Source of the DNA: Stagnihabitans lacustris
GTDB taxonomy: Bacteria; Pseudomonadota; Alphaproteobacteria; Rhodobacterales; Rhodobacteraceae
DNA: 62,658 bases
Assembly (NCBI RefSeq): GCF_025950525.1
Contig: NZ_JAPDGS010000012.1
Span: forward strand, 1 to 62,658
Direction of reading: 5' to 3'
Made by a program: the position numbers and the translations under genes. Shown piece after piece: positions 33,770 through 42,410 of this stretch. The notes beneath the pieces are model-generated. The model was not told the origin of the DNA and ran no database searches. It saw only the letters and a list, made by a program, of their open reading frames with translations. How positions within the stretch are numbered: the stretch's first letter is position 1; the number at the start of each line of letters is the position of its first letter.

Positions 33770-34785
33770 GCGTCCCCCACCGGCGCGTCCTCGCGCAAAA
33801 GACCGTTCGATTTCAGGGCGCTCCACAGCGCGCCGGGGATCACCGCCGCCGCTGCCCGCGCATTGGCCTGCACCTGTTCGGGCCCCACGCCGCCCGGGAT
33901 GACCGACAGAACCGCCGGATGGCACAGCGGAAACTGAAAGGCCGCATCGACCAGCCGCGTGTCATGCGCGGCGCAAATCGCCTCGATCGCGGCGACCCGG
34001 GCCAGCACCCAATCCTGCGCCGGATCATAGTTGTAAAAGGCGCCGGGCCGCGCGCCGGTGGCCAGCACGCCCGAGTTATAGGGCCCGCCCACCACGACGC
34101 CGATGCCACGACTTGCGCACAGCGGCAGAAAGGACGTCAGCGCCTCTTGCTCCAGCAAAGTATAGCGCCCGGCCAGAAGGAAGATGTCGAAATCCCCCCG
34201 CTCGGCCAGCCATTGCGCCGGTTGCCATTCGTTCACCCCCGCACCAAAGGCCCGGATAACGCCTTGATCACGCAGGGACAAAAGTGCTTGGTAGCCGCCC
34301 GCCATGAATTCGTCCAGCCGGGCTTGCAGCGCCTCGGGCGTGCCGTGGTTGAACAGGTCCAGATCATGCGCATAAAGGATGTCGATCCGGTCCAGCCCGG
34401 TGCGTTCCAGGCTGAACTCCAGCGACCGCATCGTGCCATCATAGCTGTAATCATAGCGCTCGCGCCGCGCTGGAACCCCGAACCACTTGCCCAGGCCGTC
34501 GCGGGTCTCGGGCGTGGTGGGCGTCAAAAGCCGGCCGATCTTGGACGACACCAGCGCCACCTTACCCCGTAAGGCACGGTTCAGCCGGGTTTCGGACAGG
34601 CCAAGCCCATACAGTGGCGCCGTGTCGTAATAGCGTATCCCCGCCTCCCAGGCGGCGGCAAAGGTCGCGTCCGCTTCCGCCTCGGACACGGGGCGGTAAA
34701 GCCCGGCAATCGGGGCCGCGCCAAAGCCCAATTCAGTGAAAGTGAGCGCGCCGCGCCCGCCTCGGTCCCACGTTCTTGTCTTCAT
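33766..34785 (-). CDS. Aldo/keto reductase, D-threo-aldose (L-fucose) 1-dehydrogenase-like
   Basis: 339 residues. TIM-barrel aldo/keto reductase with the catalytic set visible: Asp and Tyr in GIRYYDTAPLYGLG, Lys in VALVSSKIGRLL and His in DILYAHDLDLF. The pattern matches the group that oxidises L-fucose and related aldoses at C1 with NAD(P). Its product would be the lactone for the downstream hydrolase. It starts 57 bases from the divergent BtpA-like gene; two operator-like TGAC-N6-GTCA words lie between. First gene of a two-gene unit. Confidence 0.82.
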   Translation of the reverse strand: MKTRTWDRGGRGALTFTELGFGAAPIAGLYRPVSEAEADATFAAAWEAGIRYYDTAPLYGLGLSETRLNRALRGKVALVSSKIGRLLTPTTPETRDGLGKWFGVPARRERYDYSYDGTMRSLEFSLERTGLDRIDILYAHDLDLFNHGTPEALQARLDEFMAGGYQALLSLRDQGVIRAFGAGVNEWQPAQWLAERGDFDIFLLAGRYTLLEQEALTSFLPLCASRGIGVVVGGPYNSGVLATGARPGAFYNYDPAQDWVLARVAAIEAICAAHDTRLVDAAFQFPLCHPAVLSVIPGGVGPEQVQANARAAAAVIPGALWSALKSNGLLREDAPVGDA

Positions 34786-34803
34786 GGACAGCCTCCCCTG
34801 ATA

Positions 34804-34832
34804 TGACTAACATGTCAGTGACTCAGATGTCA
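34804..34832. promoter_or_regulatory. Tandem operator-like words in the second divergent sugar promoter
   Basis: TGACTAACATGTCA (34804-34817) and TGACTCAGATGTCA (34819-34832) are two TGAC-N6-GTCA inverted repeats, 15 bases apart. The first contains CTAACATGTCAG, one base different from the palindrome at 30902-30913. They lie between the aldo/keto reductase and BtpA-like starts. Confidence 0.58.
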
Positions 34833-34841
34833 GGGGGGGAT

Positions 34842-35645
34842 ATGCAAAATTTCGCGCGGGTTTTCGGGGCGAGTAAACCGGTCATCGCCATGGTTCATCT
34901 GGGGGCGCTGCCGGGCTCGCCCTTGTATGACGCGGAGGCGGGCATCGAGGGTCTGGTGCAGGGCGCGCGGGCCGATCTGGCCGCGCTGCAGGCGGCGGGT
35001 TTCGATGCCGTGATGTTTGGCAACGAGAACGACCGGCCCTATGAGTTTCAGGTCGATACGGCATCGACGGCGACGATGGCTTGGGTGATCGGGCAGCTGC
35101 GGGGCGAAATCGCGGTGCCCTTTGGCGTCAATGTGCTGTGGGACCCGATGGCCTCGGTGGCGCTGGCGGCGGCGACCGGGGCGGCCTTTGTGCGCGAGAT
35201 TTTCACCGGGACCTATGCGTCGGACATGGGGCCCTGGACGCCCAATGCGGGGGCTGCGATGCGTTATCGCAACCGGTTGGGGCGGCGCGACCTGGCGATG
35301 CTGTATAACGTCAGCGCCGAGTTTGCCGACAGCCTGGACCGGCGGCCTTTGGCGGATCGGGCGCGCTCGGCGGTGTTTTCCTCGGTGCCGGATGCGGTGC
35401 TGGTGTCCGGCGCGATCACCGGAGAGGCCGCGCGGATGGAAGATCTGGAGGCGGTCAAGCGCGCCTTGCCCGAAACCCCGGTGCTGGCGAACACCGGGGT
35501 GAAACATGCGACCGTGGCCGATGTGCTGGCGGTGGCGGATGGCTGTATCGTAGGCTCGGCGTTGAAGGTCGACGGGCATACGTGGAACGCGGTCGATCCG
35601 GATCGGGCGATGGATTTCATGGCCCGCGTCAGGAGCCTGCGGTGA
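34842..35645 (+). CDS. BtpA/SgcQ family TIM-barrel protein
   Basis: 267 residues. It matches BtpA/SgcQ (KPVIAMVHLGALPGSP, GFDAVMFGNENDRPYEF, VPFGVNVLWDPMASVALA, VREIFTGTYASDMGPW, VLANTGVKHATVADVLAVADG), a barrel fold with a phosphate-binding C terminus and no firmly assigned reaction. Start set at ATG 34842 with GGGGGGA upstream; earlier Met codons overlap the operator words. It heads a five-gene run (BtpA, M42, FGGY kinase, creatininase-like, aminotransferase). The pairing with an M42 protein also occurs in the E. coli sgc operon (SgcQ, SgcX). Confidence 0.8.
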   Translation: MQNFARVFGASKPVIAMVHLGALPGSPLYDAEAGIEGLVQGARADLAALQAAGFDAVMFGNENDRPYEFQVDTASTATMAWVIGQLRGEIAVPFGVNVLWDPMASVALAAATGAAFVREIFTGTYASDMGPWTPNAGAAMRYRNRLGRRDLAMLYNVSAEFADSLDRRPLADRARSAVFSSVPDAVLVSGAITGEAARMEDLEAVKRALPETPVLANTGVKHATVADVLAVADGCIVGSALKVDGHTWNAVDPDRAMDFMARVRSLR

Positions 35646-36727
35646 GGTCGCGTCTGCGCGAGGCCCTGCGGGCGCTGATGCTGATCCCGGGGCTTTCGGG
35701 GCATGAAGAGCCGGTGGCCTTGTGGATCAGGGCGCGGCTTGAGGCCTTGGGTCTGGCCTCGCGGACGGACCGGCTTGGCAACCTGATCGTGACGATTCCG
35801 GGTGATATGTCAAAGCCTTCCGTGCTGATCTTCACCCATATGGATCAGCTGGGCTTCGTGGTCCGCAAGATCGAGGCCGATGGGCTGATCCGCGTCGAAC
35901 GGCTGGGTGGCGTGTCGGAACGCGCGATGGCCGCGCAAGAGGTGGTTCTTTCCGGGACGCGGGGGCCGGTGCCCGGGGTGATCCTGAACAAGGCGCATCA
36001 CGCGACGACGGCAGAGGAGAAATACCGCGTCCTGACCACGCCGGAAATCCGCATCGACACCGGGCATGGGTCAAAGGCCGCGGTCGAGGCGGCAGGCCTG
36101 CGGATCGGCACGCCCGTCACCTATGCGGGCCGCGTGATCGAGCTGGCGGGGGAACGCATCGCCGGGACCTCGGTCGACGACCGGGCGGGCTGTGCGGTGC
36201 TGTTGGAGCTGGCTGCGGCGCGGGTGGGCAAGCCGGGTCCGACGCTGCATCTGGTCTGGTCGGTGCAAGAGGAATTCAACCTGCGCGGCGCGGTGGTCGC
36301 CGCCCAAAATCTGATGCCTGACATAGCCTTGCAGGTCGATCTTATGTTGGCGACTGACACGCCCGACATGGCGGACCGCGGCGAGATGGTGCTGGGCGGC
36401 GGGCCGGGGATCAGCCTCTATTCCTTTCACGGGCGCGGGACCCTGAACGGGGTCATCCCCCATCCCGCCGTGGTGGCGCTGGTCGAACAGGCGGCCGCGG
36501 CGCGGGGCTTGCCCCTGCAACGCTCGGCCCAGGTGGGGGTTCTGACCGACCTGTCCTATGTGCAGCTTTTGGGCGACGGCGTGGCCAGCCTGGATGTGGG
36601 CTTTCCGATGCGGGGATCACACTCGACGGTAGAGTGTTGCGATATCAGCGACTTGGAGGCTCTTGTTCACCTGCTGGATGCGACGCTGGATGATATTCCC
36701 CCGGGCATGAGGTTGGACAGATGCTGA
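35642..36727 (+). CDS. M42-family metallo-hydrolase (SgcX/FrvX-like)
   Basis: 361 residues. Zinc peptidase fold of family M42: LLIPGLSGHEEPV, VLIFTHMDQLGFVVRKI (metal His/Asp), GTSVDDRAGCAVLLE (bridging Asp), HLVWSVQEEFNLRGA (catalytic Glu pair) and FPMRGSHSTVE (His). Members are aminopeptidases, but versions inside sugar operons (SgcX, FrvX) have unknown substrates. Start is GTG 35642, overlapping the BtpA stop (GTGA), with AGGAG ahead; an upstream ATG lies inside btpA. It overlaps the kinase gene by seven bases. Confidence 0.82.
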   Translation: MRSRLREALRALMLIPGLSGHEEPVALWIRARLEALGLASRTDRLGNLIVTIPGDMSKPSVLIFTHMDQLGFVVRKIEADGLIRVERLGGVSERAMAAQEVVLSGTRGPVPGVILNKAHHATTAEEKYRVLTTPEIRIDTGHGSKAAVEAAGLRIGTPVTYAGRVIELAGERIAGTSVDDRAGCAVLLELAAARVGKPGPTLHLVWSVQEEFNLRGAVVAAQNLMPDIALQVDLMLATDTPDMADRGEMVLGGGPGISLYSFHGRGTLNGVIPHPAVVALVEQAAAARGLPLQRSAQVGVLTDLSYVQLLGDGVASLDVGFPMRGSHSTVECCDISDLEALVHLLDATLDDIPPGMRLDRC

Positions 36728-38184
36728 CCCTTGGCATCGACATCGGGACCTTTGAATCCAAGGGCGTTCTGGTCGATGAAAGGGGCCGCGTGGTGGCCGA
36801 GGCGCATCGGCCCCATAAGATGATCGTGCCCCGGCCCGGTTGGGCGGAACACCGCGCCATTCAGGACTGGTGGGACGATTTAACGTTCCTGACCAAGGCG
36901 TTGTTGGCCAAAGCTGATGTGAAACCGTCACAGGTCGCGGCCGTGGCCTGTTCCGCCATCGGGCCTTGCATGTTGCCCCTGGACCGCGACGGCCAACCCC
37001 TGATGAACGCCGTGCTTTACGGTGTCGACACCCGCGCCAGCGCCGAAATCGCCCAGCTGAACGCCCAGCTTTCCGAACCCGCCATCCTGGCCCATTGCGG
37101 CAATGCCCTGACCTCTCAGGCGGTGGGGCCCAAGATCCTGTGGCTGCGCCATCAGCGGCCCGACATCTGGGAAAAGACTGACAGGATAACGACTTCGACG
37201 TCATACCTGACATGGCGTCTGACCGGAGAACATGTCATCGACCACTATACGGCGGCCAATTTCGCGCCGCTGTATGACATCACCGCTCAGACTTGGAACC
37301 CTTTGGGTGATATCTGCCCGCCCCATATGCTGCCACGTCTGATGTGGGCCCAAGAGATCGCGGGCCATATCACGCCCCAGGCCGCGACCGAGACCGGGCT
37401 TGCGCCGGGCACTCCGGTTCTGTGCGGCACGATTGACGCCGCGGCCGAGGCGGTTTCGGTCGGCGTGGCCGCGCCTGGTCAGATGATGATGATGTATGGC
37501 TCCACGGTTTTCACCATTCAGGTCACGGCAAACCGCCAAGCCGACCCGCGGCTGTGGCACGCGCCTTGGCTTTATCCCGGCACCCATGCGGTCATGGCGG
37601 GGCTGGCCACCAGTGGCACGCTGACCCATTGGTTTCGCGACCATTTCGCCCGTGACTTGGACCCCGCCACGGCCTTTGCCACCCTGACCGCCGAGGCCGC
37701 CCAAAGCCCGAAAGGCGCCAAGGGGCTGATCTGCCTGCCCTATTTCTCGGGTGAGCGGGTGCCATTGCATGACCCCCAGGCGCGGGGCGTCTTCTTTGGC
37801 CTGAACCTGACGCATGGCCGCGGCGACCTTTACCGCGCGGTGCTGGAGGGGATCGCCGCCGCTACCGCCCAGGTGGTCGAGGCCCATGGCGCGGCGCGTC
37901 CGCAGGTTCTGCGCGCGGTTGGGGGTGGCACGCGCAACCCGGTCTGGCTGCAGGCGACCTCGGACCTGACGGGGCTGGCGCAAGAGGTGACGTCGGTGAC
38001 GCTGGGGGCCTCGTATGGCGATGCCTGGATGGCGGCGCGGGCCCTGGGGGCGGCGCCGGACATCACCGCCTGGAACCCGGTTGAACGCCGCATCCTGCCC
38101 GAGCGCGTCACGGCCTATGACCGGCAATACCCGATCTTTCAGGCGCTTTACGCCCGGACCCGCGACCTGATGGCCGCATTATGA
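36721..38184 (+). CDS. FGGY-family carbohydrate kinase
   Basis: 487 residues. The N-terminal ATPase lobe begins LGIDIGTFESKGVLVDERGRVV; other family marks are WGDDLTFLTKALL-like helices (here WWDDLTFLTKALL), GTPVLCGTIDAAAEAVSVG, GLICLPYFSGERVPLHDPQARG and LRAVGGGTRNPVWLQATSD. It resembles xylulokinase-type enzymes, but the specificity loop is not recognisable, so the phosphorylated sugar is unknown. Overlaps both neighbours (7 and 4 bases), placing it inside a tightly coupled operon. No sugar transporter gene lies in the cluster. Confidence 0.84.
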   Translation: MLTLGIDIGTFESKGVLVDERGRVVAEAHRPHKMIVPRPGWAEHRAIQDWWDDLTFLTKALLAKADVKPSQVAAVACSAIGPCMLPLDRDGQPLMNAVLYGVDTRASAEIAQLNAQLSEPAILAHCGNALTSQAVGPKILWLRHQRPDIWEKTDRITTSTSYLTWRLTGEHVIDHYTAANFAPLYDITAQTWNPLGDICPPHMLPRLMWAQEIAGHITPQAATETGLAPGTPVLCGTIDAAAEAVSVGVAAPGQMMMMYGSTVFTIQVTANRQADPRLWHAPWLYPGTHAVMAGLATSGTLTHWFRDHFARDLDPATAFATLTAEAAQSPKGAKGLICLPYFSGERVPLHDPQARGVFFGLNLTHGRGDLYRAVLEGIAAATAQVVEAHGAARPQVLRAVGGGTRNPVWLQATSDLTGLAQEVTSVTLGASYGDAWMAARALGAAPDITAWNPVERRILPERVTAYDRQYPIFQALYARTRDLMAAL

Positions 38185-38927
38185 GATACGAGCTTTGCAC
38201 CCCGCATCAGTTGCGCCGGGCGCAGGCGGAAAACCTGCCCCTGGTCGTGGCGCTTGGCGTGCAGGAATATCACGGCGAGCATCTGCCCCTGGGCGTCGAT
38301 CTGCTGGCCGTCACGCGCTGCCTGGACCTGCTGGAGGCCGCTTCGCCGGACCGCATGATCCTTCTGCCGGCCTTTGCCTATGGTGCGGCCAGCCATGCCG
38401 TTGCGGGACCTGACAGCTTTACCCTGCACCTGCCGACCCAGGCCTTCCAACCCCTTGCCGAGGCGCTGTTTTCCGCGCTTTTGCGGGCGGGGTTTCGGAA
38501 CATCCATGGCGTGATCCACCATCAGACCGAGAATTTCGCCCAAGGGATGCCGACCGACCTGACCTTTCGTCTGGCCGCGCGCAATGCGGTCTTTGCCCAT
38601 CAGGAGGCGACGCGCGGGCCGGGCTGGTGGGGCGCGCAGGGCATGGAGGCTTATTACGCCGACCACGCAAGGGGCGAAAACCCGTTCAACTGGGTGCAGA
38701 TCCATCCTCTGATGCCTGCGGAAGTGGCCGAGCATTTCCCCTTTGACCATGCCGGCGAGGGCGAGACCGCCTTGATGCTGGCCCTGGCGCCGGAGACGGT
38801 GGAGACTGCGCGGATGGCCGACAACCGCGCCTGGTTCACCGCCACGGCCCCGCGGGCCACGGCCGCACAGGGGGCGGCGGGGGTCGCGGTCATCCTGTCG
38901 CATCTGCGGCGGCTTTTGGACCTTTAG
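38181..38927 (+). CDS. Creatininase-family amidohydrolase
   Basis: 248 residues. The metal-binding core GVQEYHGEHLPLGVDLL (Glu, His, Asp) and HHQTENFAQGMPTDL, AEHFPFDHAGEGETALML (His and Glu) match the creatininase/MftE fold. Family members cleave cyclic or linear amides; in sugar operons their role is unclear. ATG overlaps the kinase stop (ATGA). If functional here it could hydrolyse an amide-linked sugar derivative, which would suit the M42 hydrolase and the aminotransferase on either side (inference). Confidence 0.78.
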   Translation: MRYELCTPHQLRRAQAENLPLVVALGVQEYHGEHLPLGVDLLAVTRCLDLLEAASPDRMILLPAFAYGAASHAVAGPDSFTLHLPTQAFQPLAEALFSALLRAGFRNIHGVIHHQTENFAQGMPTDLTFRLAARNAVFAHQEATRGPGWWGAQGMEAYYADHARGENPFNWVQIHPLMPAEVAEHFPFDHAGEGETALMLALAPETVETARMADNRAWFTATAPRATAAQGAAGVAVILSHLRRLLDL

Positions 38928-38978
38928 GGGTGCAAGGCGGCGGGCTTGGCGCTATCTTGGCCGAAAAGGGAGGACGCG

Positions 38979-40100
38979 ATGAAACTGCCGCATGACCATA
39001 TCGACCCCGAGGGGCTTCAGGAATTTTCGGTCGTCTTCACCGACCGCAGTTTGAACCATATGTCGGCGCGGTTTCAGGGCGTGATGCGCGGGCTGTCGGC
39101 GGGGCTGAAAGAGGTCTATGGCGCCAGCGCCCTTGCCCTGGTGCCGGGCGGCGGGACCTATGGGATGGAGGCCGTGGCGCGGCAGTTCGGACGCGGCCGG
39201 GCCCTGGTGGTGCGCAACGGCTGGTTCTCGTATCGGTGGAGCCAGATTTTCGACGCCATGGGCGCGGGCGATGTGACGGTAATCATGGCGCGCGCGGCAG
39301 GCAACACCCCGGTGGCCAGTTTCGCGCCGCCCCCCGTGGCAGAGGTCGTGGCCAAGATCCGCGAGACAAGGCCAGAGGCGGTCTTTGCCCCCCATGTCGA
39401 GACCAGTTCCGGGATCATCCTGCCCGACGCCTATATCGCGGAAGTGGCGGCGGCGGCGCATGAGGTCGGCGCGCTGATGGTGCTGGATTGCATCGCCAGC
39501 GGCTGTGTCTGGGTCGATATGGGCGCGCTGGGGGTCGATGTGCTGATCTCGGCGCCGCAAAAGGGCTGGTCGGCCTCGCCTGCGGTGGGGGTGGTGATGC
39601 TGGGGCCGCGGGCGGAAGAGCGGCTGGGGGCCACCACATCCAACTCTTTTGCGCTGGACCTGAAGAAGTGGCGCGCGATCATGGAGGCCTATGAGAAGGG
39701 CGGCCATGCCTATCATGCCACCCTGCCGACCGACGCGATCCTGGCCTTTGCCGCGGCCTTTGACGAGACGCGGGCCATGGGATTTGCCACGGCCAAGGCG
39801 GCGCAATGGGAGCTTGGGACCCGCGTGCGCGAGATGCTGGAGGCGAAGGGCGTGGTCTCGGTCGCGGCAGAGGGCTTCAAGGCGCCGGGGGTGGTGGTCA
39901 GTTTCACCGCCGATCCGGAGGTGCAAAACGGCGCGAAGTTCCGCGCCTTGGGCTATCAGATCGCGGCGGGCGTGCCCTTGCAGATCGGTGAGGGGGAGGC
40001 GTTCCGGACCTTTCGGCTGGGGCTGTTCGGGTTGGACAAGCTGGCGGATGTGGGGGCAACGGTCGATCGGCTGCGGCTGGCGCTGGACGGGGTGCTGTAG
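38979..40100 (+). CDS. Class V PLP-dependent aminotransferase
   Basis: 373 residues. Class V fold as in alanine-glyoxylate or 2-aminoethylphosphonate aminotransferases: ALVPGGGTYGMEAVARQFG, PHVETSSGIILPD, LMVLDCIASGCVWVDMGALGVD and the PLP lysine in LISAPQKGWSASPAVG. Start at ATG 38979 with GGGAGG eight bases upstream; the gene follows the creatininase-like gene after 51 bases. The amino donor and acceptor are not evident. An 11-bp stem terminator begins at its stop. Confidence 0.82.
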   Translation: MKLPHDHIDPEGLQEFSVVFTDRSLNHMSARFQGVMRGLSAGLKEVYGASALALVPGGGTYGMEAVARQFGRGRALVVRNGWFSYRWSQIFDAMGAGDVTVIMARAAGNTPVASFAPPPVAEVVAKIRETRPEAVFAPHVETSSGIILPDAYIAEVAAAAHEVGALMVLDCIASGCVWVDMGALGVDVLISAPQKGWSASPAVGVVMLGPRAEERLGATTSNSFALDLKKWRAIMEAYEKGGHAYHATLPTDAILAFAAAFDETRAMGFATAKAAQWELGTRVREMLEAKGVVSVAAEGFKAPGVVVSFTADPEVQNGAKFRALGYQIAAGVPLQIGEGEAFRTFRLGLFGLDKLADVGATVDRLRLALDGVL

Positions 40101-40143
40101 CCGGTCAGCGGCCTGCGGGCTGGCGCCCTTGTCGCTGACCGGC
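40100..40143 (+). terminator. Terminator of the sugar operon
   Basis: GCCGGTCAGCG (40100-40110) and CGCTGACCGGC (40133-40143) are perfect 11-nt arms around a GC-rich loop, beginning at the aminotransferase stop. No T run, so possibly an attenuating or processing hairpin. Confidence 0.55.
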
Positions 40144-40329
40144 GGACGCCGGGGGCTGCCGCCCCCGGACCCCCGCTTCAAAGGGGCCACGGCCCCCTTG
40201 AAAATCCCCGTGGTTTTTGAAGCCCGCGCTTTAGGTGGCCCGTGCCTTTTTAGAAGCCCGTGCCTTTTCCAAGTTCGTCCGATATCCGCAAACTCGGTCT
40301 TTTACCGGGCCATGTCGGATATCCAGGCC
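40144..40329. other. Hairpin-rich spacer without a gene
   Basis: It contains GGGGGC-TGCC-GCCCCC, CCCCGCTTCAAAGGGG-type stems and three short pseudo-repeats of AGCCCGYGCYTTT. No coding frame or promoter is clear. The pieces resemble the hairpin part of the dispersed element but the conserved tail is missing. Confidence 0.4.
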
Positions 40330-41523
40330 TCAGCCGAGACCCAGGCCGGCTTTCATCAGCGTGCGGCGGATGGGGGTGATGGCGTGAAGCGCGCCAAGGC
40401 CGAGGGCGCGCAGGTTGCGCAACGGCTGCGCTTCGGCCATCGAGGCGCGGTTCAAGGCGTCGATCCCCAAGGCGCGGGCCGTGACATCGGTGTGGCGCCG
40501 GCGGTGATAGGCCTGCAGCATCGCCGCATCGCCCAGTGTCTCTGGTGAGGCCTGGGCCAGGTTCAACAGGCAGGTAAGGTCCGCAAGGCTCATGTTCAAC
40601 CCCTGCGCGCCGATGGGCGGCAGGACATGGGCGGCCTCGGCCATCAGGGCCAGACGCTCACCGGACATGCGATGCGCCCATTGCGTGATGATCGGCCAGG
40701 TCGCGCGCGGACTGACAAGCCGCAGGGGCCCCATGACGCCGCAGGACCGGGCGTTCAGCGCCTCCTGAAAGGCGGCTTCGGGCAGGGTGGCCAGGCGCAG
40801 CGCCTCGGGGGCGCGCTCCATCCAGACCACGGCCGAGGCGGGGCGGCCCTGGTGATCGGGCAGCGGCACCAGGGTGAAGGGGCCACCCGTGCGGTGGATC
40901 TCGGTCGAGATATTGTCATGCGGGGCGTCGTGGGTGACGGCGCAGACCACGGCCTTTTGCCCGTAGCGGATGGTTTTCACGCCAATCCCCGCGGCCTGGC
41001 GCATGGTCGAGTTGCGGCCATCGGCGCCAATCACCAGTTTCGCCGTCATCTGGGTGCCGTCCGACAGGGTCACGCGGGCCTCGGTGTCGCGGGTGGTCAG
41101 GGCGGTTGTGGCAAGGCCTGACCGGAAGGTCACATTGGGCAGGTCGGCCAGCCGCGCCACCATCTCGCGGCGTAAAATCCAGTTCGGCAGGTTATAGCCA
41201 AAGGGCTGGTCCGAGATCTCGGCGGCCACGAAGTCGCGGGTCATGCGGGGGATGGGCTCTGGCCCGCCGGCGTCGACGATGCGCATGATCTGCAGGGCGG
41301 CGGCGAAGGGTTCAAGGCGGCTCCAGAGGCCGGCTTCGGCCAGAAGATGCAGCGCGGGGGTCAGGAAAGCCGTCGTGCGCAGGTCGGCGCCGGGGGTGGC
41401 AAGGTCGGTCACAGGGGGCGTGGGTTCAACCAGAGTGACGCGAAAGCCCCTTGTGCCAAAGGCCGCGGCCGCGGTCAGGCCCGCGACCCCGCCGCCGGAA
41501 ATCAGGATGTCGGTGTCATGCAT
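40330..41523 (-). CDS. UbiH/UbiF-family FAD-dependent ubiquinone-biosynthesis hydroxylase
   Basis: 397 residues. FAD-binding start DILISGGGVAGLTAAAAFGTRG (residues 5-26), the middle LVIGADGRNSTMRQAAG, and the C-terminal ALMAEAAHVLPPIGAQGLNMSLAD, which binds FAD ribityl phosphate in UbiH/UbiF enzymes (canonical GDAAH is EAAH here). These monooxygenases hydroxylate the benzoquinol ring during ubiquinone synthesis. Start at ATG 41523 with GGGAGG five bases before; the ATG five codons upstream lacks such a site. Single gene; which ring position it modifies cannot be told. Confidence 0.83.
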   Translation of the reverse strand: MHDTDILISGGGVAGLTAAAAFGTRGFRVTLVEPTPPVTDLATPGADLRTTAFLTPALHLLAEAGLWSRLEPFAAALQIMRIVDAGGPEPIPRMTRDFVAAEISDQPFGYNLPNWILRREMVARLADLPNVTFRSGLATTALTTRDTEARVTLSDGTQMTAKLVIGADGRNSTMRQAAGIGVKTIRYGQKAVVCAVTHDAPHDNISTEIHRTGGPFTLVPLPDHQGRPASAVVWMERAPEALRLATLPEAAFQEALNARSCGVMGPLRLVSPRATWPIITQWAHRMSGERLALMAEAAHVLPPIGAQGLNMSLADLTCLLNLAQASPETLGDAAMLQAYHRRRHTDVTARALGIDALNRASMAEAQPLRNLRALGLGALHAITPIRRTLMKAGLGLG

Positions 41524-41623
41524 CTGCGCCTCCCTCATCTGCGCCTGTGTATGGGCAACCTAGCGCGGAAGCGGCGCGGGGCAAAGGCCGCGGGCTTGGG
41601 CAAATCGTCTCAGGTTGGGCGGG

Positions 41624-42271
41624 TCAGGTTGCGTGGGTCAGCCGGGCAAGAAAGGCCGCGAGGTCGTCGGTGTGGTGATGGATATGCAGGCCCTGCACCG
41701 GTTTGGGCGCGACATGGACGGTGCGCATCCCCATGTGATGCGGGGCCAGAAGGTTGCGCGGGTCATCTTCGAACATGGCGGCGCGGGTGGGGTCGATGCC
41801 GTCCTGGGCAAAGATCGCCTCAAAGGCCTTGGCCTCGGGCTTTGGCAGAAATCCTGCGCTTTCAATGCCATAGATCGCATCGAACAGACCTGTAAGGCCG
41901 CGGGCATCCAGCACCCTTACGGCGTAGGGGATGCAGGCATTGGTATAGACCACGCGCCGCCCGGGGAGTTTGGCAAGCGCCTGGGCCAAGGCAGGATCGG
42001 CGGGCAGGCCCGAGAAGTCGATGTCATGGACCTCGGTCAGATAGGGGCCGGGGTCGATCTGGTGTTCGCGCATCAGGCCCGAAAGCGTCGTGCCGTAGCT
42101 GTCCCAGTAATGGCGGCGCAGGCGGTCGGCCTCGGTCCGGCCGACATTCAGCGCACGCATGACCCAATCGGTCATCTTGACCTCGATCTGGTCAAAAAGC
42201 CGGTGCTGCGGCGGGTAAAGCGTGTTGTCGAGGTCGAAGACCCAGGTCGTGATGTGGGAAAAATCGCGCAT
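41624..42271 (-). CDS. HAD-family pyrimidine 5'-nucleotidase-like phosphatase
   Basis: 215 residues. HAD motifs in order: motif I WVFDLDNTLYPP (nucleophile Asp), motif II VVYTNACIPYAVRVL, motif III Lys in FLPKPEAKAFEAI, motif IV AAMFEDDPRNLL. It matches the bacterial group annotated as pyrimidine 5'-nucleotidase, which removes phosphate from nucleoside monophosphates. Start at ATG 42271 (MRDFSHITTW); the longer frame overlaps the promoter of the divergent GntR gene. It lies about 100 bases from the UbiH-like gene, same strand. Confidence 0.83.
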   Translation of the reverse strand: MRDFSHITTWVFDLDNTLYPPQHRLFDQIEVKMTDWVMRALNVGRTEADRLRRHYWDSYGTTLSGLMREHQIDPGPYLTEVHDIDFSGLPADPALAQALAKLPGRRVVYTNACIPYAVRVLDARGLTGLFDAIYGIESAGFLPKPEAKAFEAIFAQDGIDPTRAAMFEDDPRNLLAPHHMGMRTVHVAPKPVQGLHIHHHTDDLAAFLARLTHAT

Positions 42272-42362
42272 GGGGGGAAGCGGTAACGGATTGGGCGCAG
42301 GCTGGAAAGGGGCTTGGGCGGTTTCGCGGGCAATCTGGCGGCCTTGCGCAGAGTGGCGGCGG

Positions 42363-42391
42363 TTGCCTGGGGGCGGATCAGGGCTTAGGGT
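42363..42391 (+). promoter_or_regulatory. Promoter of the second GntR gene
   Basis: TTGCCT (42363-42368), 17-base spacer, TAGGGT (42386-42391), 19 bases before ATG 42411. The stretch TTAGGGTGACGC resembles the -10 regions before mgsA and the YqeY gene. Confidence 0.5.
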
Positions 42392-42410
42392 GACGCAAAA
42401 AGGGGGCGAG

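Noticed and set aside
40285..40325. Two CGATATCCG/CGGATATCC words before the UbiH-like gene end
   Set aside because: They look like a palindromic operator but lie at the 3' end of a convergent spacer, with no promoter nearby; probably chance.
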